This document shows, one piece after another, positions 17,023 to 26,219 of a stretch of 64,000 nucleotides of DNA. Position numbers and translations under genes: made by a program. The notes below the pieces were generated by a model. It searched no databases, had not been told where the DNA came from, and saw only the letters and a program-made list of their open reading frames with translations. The stretch is taken from positions 1-64,000 of the forward strand of contig NZ_WBVP01000013.1 in assembly GCF_008933155.1 (NCBI RefSeq), in the 5' to 3' direction. Source of the stretch: Aliivibrio finisterrensis. GTDB taxonomy: Bacteria > Pseudomonadota > Gammaproteobacteria > Enterobacterales > Vibrionaceae. Position 1 is the stretch's first letter; the number at the start of each line of letters is the position of its first letter.

Positions 17023-18060
17023 TTAAAAACCTACACTACTAATATCAACTTTTTTTGCCACTTCATCGGGGTCGACTAGACCTTGGGCTATAATTTTCTT
17101 CGCATTTTGTTCCATTGTCTGCATTCCAAAAGAAGAACCCGTCTGAATTATCGAATACATCTGCGCGACTTTATCTTCACGGATCAAGTTACGAATTGCA
17201 GGCGTCGCGATCATAATTTCATGACATGCCACACGACCACCACCATTACGCTTTAGCAACGTCTGAGCGACCACCGCCCTTAATGATTCTGACAGCATTG
17301 AGCGCACCATAGACTTCTCACTCCCCGGGAACACATCAATAATACGGTCGATGGTTTTAGCTGCTGAACTGGTGTGTAAGGTACCAAATACCAAGTGACC
17401 CGTTTCTGCTGCGGTTAATGCTAAACTAATGGTTTCTTGGTCACGAAGTTCACCCACCAAAATAACATCAGGATCTTCACGTAGCGCTGAGCGTAATGCC
17501 GCTTTAAAGCTGTGTGTGTCTCGATGTACTTCACGCTGGTTAATCAAACATTTCTTATTTTTGTGCACAAACTCAATCGGATCTTCAATCGTTAATACGT
17601 GCTTATTGTGATTTTCATTAATGTAATCAACCATCGCTGCAAGCGTCGTTGATTTACCAGAACCTGTTGGCCCCGTAATTAATACCAGCCCTTTTTGATA
17701 ATTAGCGATATTAGTAAAAATCTCTGGTGCGACAAGTTGTTCTAATGATGGGATCTCAACAGGAATGGTTCTAAATACTGCTGCACATCCACGAGATTGG
17801 TTAAATGCATTGACACGAAAGCGTCCAACATTCGGCAATTCAAATGAAAAATCAACTTCTAACGTTTCTTCAAACTCACTACGCTGAGCATCATTCATAA
17901 TGTCCGTCACTAAACGGTGAACTTCTGCGTGTGTAAAATCTGGTAATGTCAGTTTACGAACATCCCCATCTACACGCACCATAGGAGGAACTCCTGCAGA
18001 TAGGTGTAGATCTGACGCATTTTGTTTTACACTAAAGTCCAGTAGCTCTGTGATGTCCAT
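17023..18060 (-). CDS. pilT: Type IV pilus twitching motility ATPase PilT
   Basis: Main retraction motor of type IV pili, acting at the inner membrane base. The 345 residues contain a PAS-like N-terminal domain, Walker A GPTGSGKS at 130-137, Asp box LTIEDPIEF near 158, Walker B ILVGELRD near 200, the His box (about 219-230) and the PilT-specific AIRNLIRE near 290 (consensus AIRNLIRE). First gene of pilTU. The start lies only 23 bp from the start of divergent yggS, so promoter elements must reach into one or both coding regions. Confidence 0.96.
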   Translation of the reverse strand: MDITELLDFSVKQNASDLHLSAGVPPMVRVDGDVRKLTLPDFTHAEVHRLVTDIMNDAQRSEFEETLEVDFSFELPNVGRFRVNAFNQSRGCAAVFRTIPVEIPSLEQLVAPEIFTNIANYQKGLVLITGPTGSGKSTTLAAMVDYINENHNKHVLTIEDPIEFVHKNKKCLINQREVHRDTHSFKAALRSALREDPDVILVGELRDQETISLALTAAETGHLVFGTLHTSSAAKTIDRIIDVFPGSEKSMVRSMLSESLRAVVAQTLLKRNGGGRVACHEIMIATPAIRNLIREDKVAQMYSIIQTGSSFGMQTMEQNAKKIIAQGLVDPDEVAKKVDISSVGF

Positions 18061-18083
18061 AATTTTCCTCGGTAATCGTTTCT

Positions 18084-18779
18084 ATGACTAGTATTAAGCA
18101 AAATATCAATCAAATCACCCTTCAGATAGGGAATAGCATTCAAAAATGTGGTCGACAGCCAGATTCTGTGCAATTACTGGCAGTCAGTAAAACCAAACCT
18201 ATCGACTTACTCGAACAAGCGATAGAAGCTGGTCAACGCGCATTTGGTGAAAACTACGTTCAAGAAGGCGTTGAAAAGGTGCAATACTTCCAAAGTACCC
18301 ATTCTAATACAGAATTAGAATGGCATTTCATTGGACCTATTCAATCCAATAAAACTCGTCCCATAGCGGAACACTTTGATTGGGTGCATTCTATTGACCG
18401 CCTGAAAATAGCACAACGCTTGAATGAGCAACGTCTGGAAAGCCTTGGGAAACTAAATGTGCTTATTCAGGTCAATATCAGCTCAGAAGAAAGTAAATCA
18501 GGCACCACATCTGAAGACGTCATGGCACTGGCAGCGGCAATCAATGAGATGCCAAACCTAACGTTACGTGGATTAATGTCGATCCCTGCTAACGTCTCTA
18601 ATTATGATGAACAACTGGCAGCATTTACACAACTTGCTTCCATTCAAAACCAATTACGCGCACAATATCCGCAAGTGGATACCCTATCAATGGGAATGAG
18701 TGGCGATATGAATGCCGCAATTGAAGCCGGCTCAACAATGGTTCGAATTGGTACCGCTATTTTTGGTGCTAGAGGCTAA
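18084..18779 (+). CDS. yggS: Pyridoxal-phosphate homeostasis protein (YggS/PLPBP family)
   Basis: Single-domain fold-type III protein that binds PLP without known catalysis and buffers B6 and amino-acid metabolism. The PLP lysine lies in LLAVSKTKP near residue 36, and SMGMSGDMNAAIEAGSTMVRIG near 205-226 forms the phosphate-binding end. The 231 residues match E. coli (234). It begins the run yggS-proC-yggT-yggU-DUF4426-rdgB-hemW, conserved in Vibrionaceae and E. coli (without the DUF4426 gene). Divergent from pilT with only 23 bp between starts. Confidence 0.93.
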   Translation: MTSIKQNINQITLQIGNSIQKCGRQPDSVQLLAVSKTKPIDLLEQAIEAGQRAFGENYVQEGVEKVQYFQSTHSNTELEWHFIGPIQSNKTRPIAEHFDWVHSIDRLKIAQRLNEQRLESLGKLNVLIQVNISSEESKSGTTSEDVMALAAAINEMPNLTLRGLMSIPANVSNYDEQLAAFTQLASIQNQLRAQYPQVDTLSMGMSGDMNAAIEAGSTMVRIGTAIFGARG

Positions 18780-18843
18780 AAAGAATCTCAACTCGAATAA
18801 TATCAATATCACTAAATTGATTGGTATAAAGTAAGGAGCACGA

Positions 18844-19662
18844 ATGGAACATCGCAACATTGCTTTTATTGGTGCGGGCAATATGACTCGCTCTATCATG
18901 GCTGGATTAATTAGCAGTGGCTATCCAAAGGGAAAAATCACAGCAACCAACCCAAGTACAGAGAAGCTTGAGCATTTAAAAAGTTGCTATGGTATCAATA
19001 CGAGTACAGATAATTTAACGGCAGCTCAACAGGCTGAAGTAATTGTCTTGGCTGTAAAACCACAAATGATGGCAGTAGCAGCAGAACCCTTACAAATTGT
19101 CGATTTCTCAGATAAGTTAGTTATCTCAATTGCCGCAGGTATTTCAGCAAAGCGCCTCAATGAGATGTTTACCACTGAATTGAATCTAGTTCGTGTTATG
19201 CCAAATACCCCAGCACTGGTTGGTAAAGGCATGAGTGGCTTGTTTGCGGTAGAGCATATCTCAGAACAAGACAAAACCTATGCTGGTAATTTACTTTCAG
19301 CGGTAGGAGAGGTTTGTTGGGTAGAGAAGGAATCTGGCATTAACTCGGTTATTGCGGCAGCAGGAAGCGCTCCAGCGTATTTCTTCTTGTTCATGGAAGC
19401 GATGCAAGCGGAAGCGATTAAACAAGGCTTTAGTGAAGAGACTGCGCGTCTACTCGTTCAACAATCGGCACTTGGTGCTGCTGAAATGGTGGTAGCAAAT
19501 CCTGGGACAGAGTTATCAACACTGCGCGAGCAAGTAACCTCAAAAGGAGGTACGACTGCAGAAGCACTGCGCACTTTTAACGAACATAATCTGCAAGAGA
19601 TCGTCGCTAAGGCCATGCAAGCTGCGGTCTCTCGAGCAGAAGAGATGGAATCTCTATTTTAA
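18844..19662 (+). CDS. proC: Pyrroline-5-carboxylate reductase
   Basis: Last step of proline synthesis: NAD(P)H reduction of 1-pyrroline-5-carboxylate to proline. Rossmann motif FIGAGNMTRSIMAGL lies at about 8-22, and the C-terminal domain carries the family signature near residues 220-245 (REQVTSKGGTTAEAL). At 272 residues it is the usual size (E. coli 269). AAGGAG precedes the ATG by about 7 bp. The 64-bp gap after yggS has no terminator, so cotranscription is likely. Confidence 0.96.
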   Translation: MEHRNIAFIGAGNMTRSIMAGLISSGYPKGKITATNPSTEKLEHLKSCYGINTSTDNLTAAQQAEVIVLAVKPQMMAVAAEPLQIVDFSDKLVISIAAGISAKRLNEMFTTELNLVRVMPNTPALVGKGMSGLFAVEHISEQDKTYAGNLLSAVGEVCWVEKESGINSVIAAAGSAPAYFFLFMEAMQAEAIKQGFSEETARLLVQQSALGAAEMVVANPGTELSTLREQVTSKGGTTAEALRTFNEHNLQEIVAKAMQAAVSRAEEMESLF

Positions 19663-19726
19663 AATAGTAATTCTATGTTCAGAACCACTTTATTTTCAAA
19701 CCAATGATTTTTAAGGTTAATAAACT

Positions 19727-20281
19727 ATGAATGCAATGAGCTTTTTAATCTCGACCGTTTTTGATTTATACATCATGGTCGTGATCCTACGAATGTGGTT
19801 ACAAGTTGCACGAGCTGACTTCTATAATCCATTTTCACAATTTATCGTAAAAGCGACACAACCAATCGTCTCTCCTTTACGTCGTGTTATCCCATCGATT
19901 GGTAGCTTAGACTTAGCCACTGTATTATTTGCTTATGTACTGTGTGTGGTGAAGTTTATTGCTCTACAATTAGTCGTATCAGGCGGTGTTGCTTTTGGTC
20001 CTGAGTTTTTATTCATTGGTTTGATTGCCCTTGCTAAGGCCGCTGGTGGTTTGCTGTTCTGGATCTTATTAGTACGCGCTATCTTAAGCTGGGTGAGCCA
20101 AGGCCGCAGTCCAATTGAATACGTGATGCATCAATTAACAGAACCAATGTTAGCGCCTATTCGTAAAATTCTTCCTCAAATGGGCGGACTCGATTTAAGC
20201 GTATTAGTGCTATTTATCGTACTTCAATTTGCTAACTTCTTAATGGGCGATTTTATTGGTCCTATTTGGTATAGCTTGTAA
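19727..20281 (+). CDS. yggT: YggT family integral membrane protein
   Basis: Inner-membrane protein with two tandem YGGT domains, each two hydrophobic segments around a FYNPF or PIEYV loop followed by P(I/M)..P(L/I)R.(I/V)(I/L)P. The 184 residues are near E. coli YggT (188). Function is not firmly known; YGGT proteins have been linked to osmotic shock and, in plants and cyanobacteria, to membrane organisation. It lies between proC and yggU as in E. coli, 7 bp upstream of the chosen yggU start. Confidence 0.9.
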   Translation: MNAMSFLISTVFDLYIMVVILRMWLQVARADFYNPFSQFIVKATQPIVSPLRRVIPSIGSLDLATVLFAYVLCVVKFIALQLVVSGGVAFGPEFLFIGLIALAKAAGGLLFWILLVRAILSWVSQGRSPIEYVMHQLTEPMLAPIRKILPQMGGLDLSVLVLFIVLQFANFLMGDFIGPIWYSL

Positions 20282-20288
20282 TTTAACG

Positions 20289-20582
20289 ATGCCGGTTAAA
20301 TACGATAATGATGATTTGATCTTACGACTGTATCTGCAACCAAAAGCCAGTCGAGATCAAATTGTTGGAGTACATGGTGAAGAACTTAAAATTGCGATTA
20401 CAGCTCCTCCTGTTGATGGAAAAGCAAATGCGCATTTAATTAAGTACTTCTCCAAACTGTTTAAAGTGGCTAAAGGAAAAATTACGGTAGAAAAAGGAGA
20501 ACTTAATCGTCATAAACAAGTTCGAATTCATTCACCTGAAATAATTCCTGAAGCCATAAAGCAATTATTACTGTCAAAATAA
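20289..20582 (+). CDS. yggU: DUF167 family protein YggU
   Basis: Small DUF167 protein with no known function. The start [10 protein letters not shown] at 20289 gives 97 residues, matching E. coli YggU (96); the longer ORF would overlap yggT and adds unconserved residues. Family hallmarks are [16 protein letters not shown] near 18-33 and [18 protein letters not shown] near 45-62. Probably cotranscribed with yggT; a clean terminator follows. Confidence 0.9.
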   Translation: MPVKYDNDDLILRLYLQPKASRDQIVGVHGEELKIAITAPPVDGKANAHLIKYFSKLFKVAKGKITVEKGELNRHKQVRIHSPEIIPEAIKQLLLSK

Positions 20583-20588
20583 CTATTA

Positions 20589-20614
20589 ATGCCGAGTTAA
20601 TCCTCGGCTTTTTT
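20589..20614 (+). terminator. Intrinsic terminator after yggU
   Basis: GCCGAG and CTCGGC with a 6-nt loop, then six T residues. Confidence 0.88.
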
Positions 20615-20615
20615 A

Positions 20616-20641
20616 TACCAATGTAATTACTGGATTTGGTA
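20616..20641. repeat. Short TACCAA/TTGGTA inverted repeat
   Basis: TACCAATGTAATTACTGG...TTGGTA has ends like the MITE termini at 11450 and 11609 (TACCAWTCT) but only 26 bp in all. It may be a deleted remnant or excision scar. It lies directly upstream of the DUF4426 ribosome binding site. Confidence 0.35.
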
Positions 20642-20659
20642 TTATATGGAGGCCTTTAT

Positions 20660-21103
20660 ATGAAGATCACTATGAAAAAAATAACCTTACTTTTGTCCCT
20701 GTTTCTTTTTAGTTTACCCACATTTGCAGGTCAATTTGTACAAATTAAAAATGTTGAGGTTCATTATTCCGCCTTCAACTCAACATTTCTAACTCCAAAA
20801 GTAGCACGCGCTTATCAACTAAAACGCTCTGGCTACAACGCCTTAATTAACATCAGCGTGTTAGATATATCACAAGCAGGTAAGCCTGCTATTGCTGCAA
20901 AAATTACAGGGACCGCTAAAAATTTACTCGGCCAAACAAAAACGTTAACCTTCCGTGAAATTAAAGAGCAAAACGCAATTTACTACATTGCAGAGCTACC
21001 AATCACTAACGAAGAAACCTTTCGCTTTGATATCGATGTATCTGCCGATACCAAGGGTGCTGGAAAATTAAAATTCAATCAAAAGTTTTACGTAGAAGAA
21101 TAA
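20660..21103 (+). CDS. Secreted DUF4426 domain protein
   Basis: Predicted periplasmic protein of unknown function, DUF4426 family, common in Vibrio, Shewanella and Pseudomonas between yggU and rdgB. I start at ATG 20660, seven bases after GGAGG; the ORF's earlier ATG overlaps that Shine-Dalgarno. The 147 residues begin with a signal peptide ([19 protein letters not shown], cleavage near residue 23), followed by a beta-rich body whose [17 protein letters not shown] segment (about 34-50) is conserved. It ends 10 bp before rdgB, suggesting cotranscription with it. Confidence 0.82.
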   Translation: MKITMKKITLLLSLFLFSLPTFAGQFVQIKNVEVHYSAFNSTFLTPKVARAYQLKRSGYNALINISVLDISQAGKPAIAAKITGTAKNLLGQTKTLTFREIKEQNAIYYIAELPITNEETFRFDIDVSADTKGAGKLKFNQKFYVEE

Positions 21104-21113
21104 GAGAATCATT

Positions 21114-21710
21114 ATGAGCAAAATCGTACTAGCAACAGGCAACCAAGGTAAGGTTCGTGAAATGGCAGATGTGCTGTCTGACTTTGGATTTGATGTGGTT
21201 GCACAAAGTGAATTCAACGTCTCTGATGTAGCAGAAACTGGCACAACCTTTATTGAAAATGCCATTATTAAAGCGCGTCACGCAGCAAAAGAAACAGGCT
21301 TACCGGCGATTGCTGATGATTCAGGCCTAGAGGTCGACGCATTAAATGGGGCACCTGGTGTTTACTCTGCACGTTACTCAGGTGAAGGCGCAACTGACCA
21401 AAAGAACATTGATAAGATGCTAGCAGCAATGGACGGTATTCCTGCAGAAAAACGTACTGCACGCTTTCATTGTGTATTAGTACTAATGAAGCACGAGAAC
21501 GATCCTACGCCACTTATTTGTCATGGTTCATGGGAAGGTCACATTACTACTGAACAACAGGGTGAAAATGGCTTTGGCTATGACCCTATCTTCTGGGTAA
21601 GTGAAGATAACTGTTCTTCAGCAGAGCTTGAGCCTGCGCGTAAAAAACAACTTTCTCACCGTGGTAAAGCGCTGAAAAAACTGTTTGCTGCATTAAAAGA
21701 AGGTAAATAA
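21114..21710 (+). CDS. rdgB: dITP/XTP pyrophosphatase (RdgB/HAM1)
   Basis: House-cleaning nucleotide pyrophosphatase that removes dITP, ITP and XTP and prevents their use by polymerases. [11 protein letters not shown] at about 6-16 and [20 protein letters not shown] near 69-88 form the active site; GFGYDPIF near 150 is conserved. The 198 residues match E. coli (197). It starts 10 bp after the DUF4426 gene and ends 3 bp before hemW, an operon order preserved in E. coli. Confidence 0.95.
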   Translation: MSKIVLATGNQGKVREMADVLSDFGFDVVAQSEFNVSDVAETGTTFIENAIIKARHAAKETGLPAIADDSGLEVDALNGAPGVYSARYSGEGATDQKNIDKMLAAMDGIPAEKRTARFHCVLVLMKHENDPTPLICHGSWEGHITTEQQGENGFGYDPIFWVSEDNCSSAELEPARKKQLSHRGKALKKLFAALKEGK

Positions 21711-21713
21711 GTA

Positions 21714-22874
21714 ATGCTAGTTCCACCACCACTAAGCTTATACATTCATATTCCATGGTGTATTCAAAAATGCCCATATTGCGATTTCAATTCTCATGCA
21801 TTGAAAACGACAATCCCTGAAGCACAATATATTTCAGCGTTAATTGACGATCTTGATACCGATCTTGCGCGTTATGATATGCAAAATGAATCACGTAAGC
21901 TGCACTCTATTTTTATTGGTGGTGGTACACCAAGCTTAATTACCGCTCCTGAGATTAAGCGTTTATTGATCGAAGTTGAAAAACGCTTACCTTTTGCTGA
22001 TGATATTGAAATCACAATGGAAGCAAACCCTGGAACCGTAGAAGCAGGTCGTTTTATTGAATACCGTGAAGCAGGCGTTAATCGCATCTCCATTGGTGTA
22101 CAAAGTTTTCAGCAAGAGAAGTTAGAAAAACTGGGACGTATTCACGGTAAAGATGAAGCCATTCGTGCTGCTCGCCTTGCTCATGAAGCCGGATTAAACA
22201 GCTTCAACCTTGATTTAATGCACGGATTGCCGAACCAAAGTATTGATGATGCCTTGTCTGATTTAAAACAAGCGATTGACCTTAATCCGCCACATTTATC
22301 TTGGTATCAGCTGACGATTGAACCAAACACGGTGTTTTACTATAAACCACCAACGTTGCCAGATGATGATGATTTATGGGATATTTTTGAACAAGGCCAC
22401 CAAATTCTTGCTGACGCCGGTTATGTTCAATATGAGATTTCAGGCTACAGTAAAGTCGGTTATCAATGCCGACATAATTTGAATTATTGGCGCTTTGGGG
22501 ATTATTTAGGCATTGGTTGCGGGGCTCATGGCAAGCTAAGTTTTGCTGATGGTCGTATTGTTCGAACCACTAAAATCAAGCACCCACGCGGCTTCTTAGA
22601 TTTAACGAAACCTTACTTAATTGACGAACAAGAGGTTGTGGATCACGATAGACCTTTCGAGTTCTTCATGAACCGTTTTCGTCTGTTAGAAGCCTGCCCT
22701 AAACAAGATTTTCTTGATAAAACTGGATTAGGTTTTGAGTCGATTCAAGAGACGATTGATTGGGCTAAAGAGAAAAAATATCTCGATGAAACCGAGACGC
22801 ACTGGCAGATCACAAAGCACGGCAAGTTATTTTTGAATGATATGTTGGAAGCGTTTGTGAGTGATGAGGACTAA
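21714..22874 (+). CDS. hemW: Radical SAM protein HemW (heme chaperone)
   Basis: Radical SAM family member that binds heme and is proposed to deliver it to respiratory enzymes; often misnamed coproporphyrinogen III oxidase. The iron-sulfur motif CIQKCPYC (about 16-23) is followed by DFNSH, the HemW form, and lacks the extra cysteine of true HemN. GGGTPS near 70 and the C-terminal HemN_C domain (about 310-385) are present. The 386 residues match E. coli (378). Last gene of the yggS-hemW run, facing glsA. Confidence 0.93.
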   Translation: MLVPPPLSLYIHIPWCIQKCPYCDFNSHALKTTIPEAQYISALIDDLDTDLARYDMQNESRKLHSIFIGGGTPSLITAPEIKRLLIEVEKRLPFADDIEITMEANPGTVEAGRFIEYREAGVNRISIGVQSFQQEKLEKLGRIHGKDEAIRAARLAHEAGLNSFNLDLMHGLPNQSIDDALSDLKQAIDLNPPHLSWYQLTIEPNTVFYYKPPTLPDDDDLWDIFEQGHQILADAGYVQYEISGYSKVGYQCRHNLNYWRFGDYLGIGCGAHGKLSFADGRIVRTTKIKHPRGFLDLTKPYLIDEQEVVDHDRPFEFFMNRFRLLEACPKQDFLDKTGLGFESIQETIDWAKEKKYLDETETHWQITKHGKLFLNDMLEAFVSDED

Positions 22875-23178
22875 GTTCAGGGTTCAGATCGCTTCGCTTA
22901 AAGGTTTCAGGAAGAGCAAAGAATCGAAACTCTAAATTAAACAACCAGCAACCCCTCCTAGCCTCCCCTTATATCAATACTGACTACCAAGTAACAGCGG
23001 TGAACAAGGGGAGGAACAGTATTGTGATCGTTGATATACCAGCATCAAAGAAAATTCTCCCCCTTTATCGACCAAGCATTGAGATCGATGATATTAATAG
23101 AAGGGGGAGTTAGAGGGGGTTGTTAGTGATAAAATCGAACATTTCACGACTCTGCTTTTCCTGAAACCTGATCTTATC
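22875..23178. repeat. Intergenic inverted repeat, copy D, interrupted by another element
   Basis: Left arm at 22875-22913 (GGTTCAGATCGCTTCGCTTA, short subtype) and a partial right arm at 23149-23178 face each other across 235 bp. The copy fills the entire convergent gap between hemW and glsA. Its centre is occupied by the element at 22940-23124. No ORF is credible. Confidence 0.7.
22940..23124. mobile_element. 185-bp palindrome-rich MITE-like element nested in repeat copy D
   Basis: The ends are inverted: AACAACC...ACCCCTCCTAGCCTCCCCTT on the left and AAGGGGGAGTTAGAGGGGGT then TGTT on the right. Internal pairs (CTCCCCTT with AAGGGGAG, ATATCAATAC with GTATTG/TTGATAT, CTCCCCCTT with AAGGGGGAG) make several hairpins. 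No coding capacity. The alternating CCCCTCC/GGGGAGG style is typical of vibrio small repeats, but I cannot name the family. Confidence 0.55.
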
Positions 23179-24099
23179 TTAAAATATCGAACGACCAATA
23201 CGCTCTGAAAGCAGCTCTAACGCTTTAGTGCCAGCTAACGAATTCCCTGATGGGTCAAGCTCTGGCGACCATACCGCTATCGTCATCTCACCAGGAACTA
23301 TCGCGATAATACCACCACCAACACCGGATTTACCTGGCATACCTACACGATACGCAAACTCACCGGCACCATCATATAAACCACACGTCGCCATTAAAGC
23401 GTTAATTTGTTTACTCTGCATTGGCGTTACGATGAACTCATTTGTCTCTGGTTGAATGCCTTTATTGGCTAAATAACCAAACGTTCTTGCTAAATCAACA
23501 CAGCTCATATTTAGCGCACAAGCGTGAAAGTAATTCTTTAATACTGGCATCACTTCATTATCGAAGTTACCAAATGAACGCATCAAATAGGCAATCGATG
23601 CATTTCGATCACTGTGATCCATTTCTGAATTCGCTACCGCTCGATCATACATAATATGTTCATTACCTGAGAGCTTACGTACAAATTCTAATAGTCTGTG
23701 TTTAGGAGCAGAAAATCGACTGTAGAGCATATCTGAAATAACAATCGCACCAGCATTAATAAAAGGATTACGTGGAACCCCCTGCTCCATTTCAAGCTGA
23801 ATTAATGAGTTAAATGCCTGTCCTGAAGGCTCTTTTCCAACGCGTTGCCATAATTCTTCTGGCTGATATAACTCCATAGCAAGCGTTAAACTCAATGCCT
23901 TTGAGATTGATTGAATCGAAAAACACTCTTCTGCATCACCAGAGATAATGACTTCACCATCGTTGGTATATACGGCAATGCCTAATTTATCACTCGGAAC
24001 ACAAGCCAGTGCTGGAATATAGTCTGCTACTTTTCCTTGTCCAATAAGAGGACGCACTTCATTCAAAATATCATCTAATATTTGTTTTGTTGGCTTCAC
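23179..24099 (-). CDS. glsA: Glutaminase
   Basis: Serine-dependent beta-lactamase-fold enzyme hydrolysing glutamine to glutamate and ammonia. The catalytic SIQSISK motif (Ser-x-x-Lys) lies near residues 64-70, and INAGAIV near 117, YN/S-type residues and SGVGGG near 260 are conserved. I start at GTG 24099 ([10 protein letters not shown]), 306 residues, with GGAAG upstream. The longer ORF would translate through the trmB terminator and add a cysteine-rich stretch unlike the family. It may help acid resistance or nitrogen balance. Single gene, minus strand. Confidence 0.92.
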   Translation of the reverse strand: MKPTKQILDDILNEVRPLIGQGKVADYIPALACVPSDKLGIAVYTNDGEVIISGDAEECFSIQSISKALSLTLAMELYQPEELWQRVGKEPSGQAFNSLIQLEMEQGVPRNPFINAGAIVISDMLYSRFSAPKHRLLEFVRKLSGNEHIMYDRAVANSEMDHSDRNASIAYLMRSFGNFDNEVMPVLKNYFHACALNMSCVDLARTFGYLANKGIQPETNEFIVTPMQSKQINALMATCGLYDGAGEFAYRVGMPGKSGVGGGIIAIVPGEMTIAVWSPELDPSGNSLAGTKALELLSERIGRSIF

Positions 24100-24128
24100 T
24101 ATTTTTACTTCCTTTTGATAGCAAGGAC

Positions 24129-24155
24129 AAAAAAGCCAACACAAAGGTTGGCTTT
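24129..24155 (-). terminator. Intrinsic terminator of trmB
   Basis: AAAGCCAAC and GTTGGCTTT form a 9-bp stem with a 6-nt loop and T-run on the minus strand, between trmB and glsA. Confidence 0.82.
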
Positions 24156-24229
24156 AGTACTTATTTACATTGGCATAAGAGCCATGCAGCGCTTATCGTG
24201 CGCTGTCATACCGTTTAAAAATAAACGGA

Positions 24230-24946
24230 TTATGCGTTACGACGGAATTTAATATCCCATACGCCATGACCTAAACGGTGGCCACGTGCTTCAAATTTTG
24301 TTAACGGACGCTCATCAGGGCGAGGAATGAAATCGCCATCGGTAGCAATATTCTCATAACCTGGTGCCGCGTTCATTACTTCAATCATATGCTCTGAGTA
24401 ATTTTCCCAGTCTGTTGCCATGTGGAAGATACCACCTTCAATCAGCTTAGGACGGATCATCTCAGCAAATTCAGCCTTAACGATACGACGCTTATGGTGA
24501 CGAGCTTTATGCCATGGGTCTGGGAAGAACAACTGTAAAGTATTTACAGAAGAATCTGGGATCATTGATTCAAACACTTCAACCGCATCGTGGCACATAA
24601 CACGTAAATTTGTTACGCCAGCTTCTTTTGCTGCTGCAAGACAAGCACCAACGCCAGGACGGTGAACTTCAATACCTAAAAAGTTTTTCTCAGGAGAGTT
24701 CTGAGCCATCTCAACCAAAGATGCACCCATACCAAAACCGATTTCTAAAACGACAGGGTTGTTGTTACCAAACACCTCGTTCCAATCAAGCATTTGCTCA
24801 ACGAAATCGATACCCATGTTAGACCAGCACTCAGTAATAGCGCCTTCTTGGCCTTTCGTTAAACGTCCTTCGCGGCGTACAAAGCTGCGAATTTTACGAA
24901 CAATTTTACCTTCTTCGGTAAAGTCGTTTTTAGTCACTTCAGTCAT
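24230..24946 (-). CDS. trmB: tRNA (guanine(46)-N7)-methyltransferase
   Basis: SAM-dependent enzyme making m7G46 in the variable loop of many tRNAs. SAM motif [16 protein letters not shown] is at about 66-81, and the signature [16 protein letters not shown] at about 139-154 holds the catalytic Asp and binding residues. The 238 residues match E. coli (239). It is divergent from mutY, an arrangement conserved from E. coli (trmB/yggL beside mutY). Confidence 0.95.
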   Translation of the reverse strand: MTEVTKNDFTEEGKIVRKIRSFVRREGRLTKGQEGAITECWSNMGIDFVEQMLDWNEVFGNNNPVVLEIGFGMGASLVEMAQNSPEKNFLGIEVHRPGVGACLAAAKEAGVTNLRVMCHDAVEVFESMIPDSSVNTLQLFFPDPWHKARHHKRRIVKAEFAEMIRPKLIEGGIFHMATDWENYSEHMIEVMNAAPGYENIATDGDFIPRPDERPLTKFEARGHRLGHGVWDIKFRRNA

Positions 24947-25164
24947 GATTGGATAACCTGGTTATTCTCTGAACAAGGATTGTGGATCCGGCATTATCCA
25001 AAGTTTAGCTCAGTGTTCAAGTATTATCTTTGCTTTTCGCTATAAACAAGCTCTATTAAGGTAATTATATCCCTTAATTAATAACCCTATTTTCTATCGG
25101 GTGTACAAAACCACCACAGTGTGATGAGATCACAGTTAATTATAAAAATATGATCGAGCATGTC

Positions 25165-26217
25165 ATGACTTCTTTTTCTCACGCCATTCTAGAGTGGTAC
25201 GACAATTACGGCCGTAAGACCTTGCCTTGGCAATTAAATAAAACGCCTTATAAAGTATGGTTGTCAGAAATCATGCTACAGCAAACCCAAGTCACTACCG
25301 TGATTCCCTACTTTGAGCGCTTCATGGCTCGTTTCCCAACGGTTGTTGATTTAGCCAATGCGGAACAAGATGAGGTGCTGCATTTATGGACTGGACTTGG
25401 TTATTACGCTCGCGCCCGAAACTTACATAAGGCGGCACAGATCATTGCTGAACAATATAATGGGAAGTTTCCTGAAACCATTGAAGAAGTCATTGCTCTT
25501 CCCGGTATTGGGCGCTCTACTGCTGGCGCTGTTTTGTCATTATCATTAAAACAACACCACCCTATTTTAGATGGTAATGTAAAGCGAACCTTATCTCGTT
25601 GCTTTGCTATTGAAGGTTGGTCAGGTAAAAAATCCGTTGAGAATGCCATGTGGGAGGTAGCAGAAGAGCATACTCCTAAAGAAGGTGTTGAGCGCTATAA
25701 TCAAGCCATGATGGATATGGGTGCAATGGTATGTACTCGATCTAAACCCAAATGTGAATTATGCCCAGTGAATGATCTTTGCCAAGCCAAAGCCCAAGAT
25801 CGTCAATTAGAGTTTCCGACTAAAAAACCTAAAAAAGATAAACCAACCAAAGAGGCATGGTTTGCTATCTACTATCATGATGGTGAGGTGTTACTAGAAC
25901 AGCGACCTCAAACTGGTATCTGGGGAGGATTATATTGTTTCCCTGAACAACCAGAAAATACCTTAAATGATTTATCCGTTCGCTATGGTATGGAGGTAAA
26001 ATCAAGCCAGCAATTGATTGCTTTTCGTCATACCTTTAGTCATTACCACCTAGATATAACTCCCGTACTTATCACTCTGAACAAGAAACCGAACATGGTG
26101 ATGGAAGGAACGCGTGGAGTTTGGTATAACTTATCCCAACCAATGACGGTAGGATTAGCAGCACCAGTTCAAAAACTGCTGGATGCTTTACCGTTCGAAA
26201 TTTCTAATGGAGAATAA
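25165..26217 (+). CDS. mutY: Adenine DNA glycosylase MutY
   Basis: Removes adenine mispaired with 8-oxoguanine or guanine. The helix-hairpin-helix [14 protein letters not shown] (about 108-121) and catalytic Asp in [11 protein letters not shown] (about 133) are followed by the [4Fe-4S] cluster cysteines in C-x6-C-x2-C-x5-C spacing (about 188-204). A C-terminal NUDIX-like domain recognises 8-oxoG. The ATG at 25165 ([13 protein letters not shown]) aligns best with E. coli; an ATG at 25150 is possible and neither has a strong Shine-Dalgarno. The stop is 2 bp before yggX, so the two are cotranscribed. Confidence 0.95.
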   Translation: MTSFSHAILEWYDNYGRKTLPWQLNKTPYKVWLSEIMLQQTQVTTVIPYFERFMARFPTVVDLANAEQDEVLHLWTGLGYYARARNLHKAAQIIAEQYNGKFPETIEEVIALPGIGRSTAGAVLSLSLKQHHPILDGNVKRTLSRCFAIEGWSGKKSVENAMWEVAEEHTPKEGVERYNQAMMDMGAMVCTRSKPKCELCPVNDLCQAKAQDRQLEFPTKKPKKDKPTKEAWFAIYYHDGEVLLEQRPQTGIWGGLYCFPEQPENTLNDLSVRYGMEVKSSQQLIAFRHTFSHYHLDITPVLITLNKKPNMVMEGTRGVWYNLSQPMTVGLAAPVQKLLDALPFEISNGE

Positions 26218-26219
26218 CC

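Noticed and set aside
22920..23130. A CRISPR-like array suggested by repeated CCCCT/AGGGG blocks
   Set aside because: The blocks are inverted pairs forming hairpins, not direct repeats with equal spacers, and no cas gene is near.
25119..25133. CRP-like site TGTGATGAGATCACA upstream of mutY
   Set aside because: The half-sites TGTGA and TCACA are separated by 5 bp instead of the required 6, and FNR spacing is also off by one; no other support.
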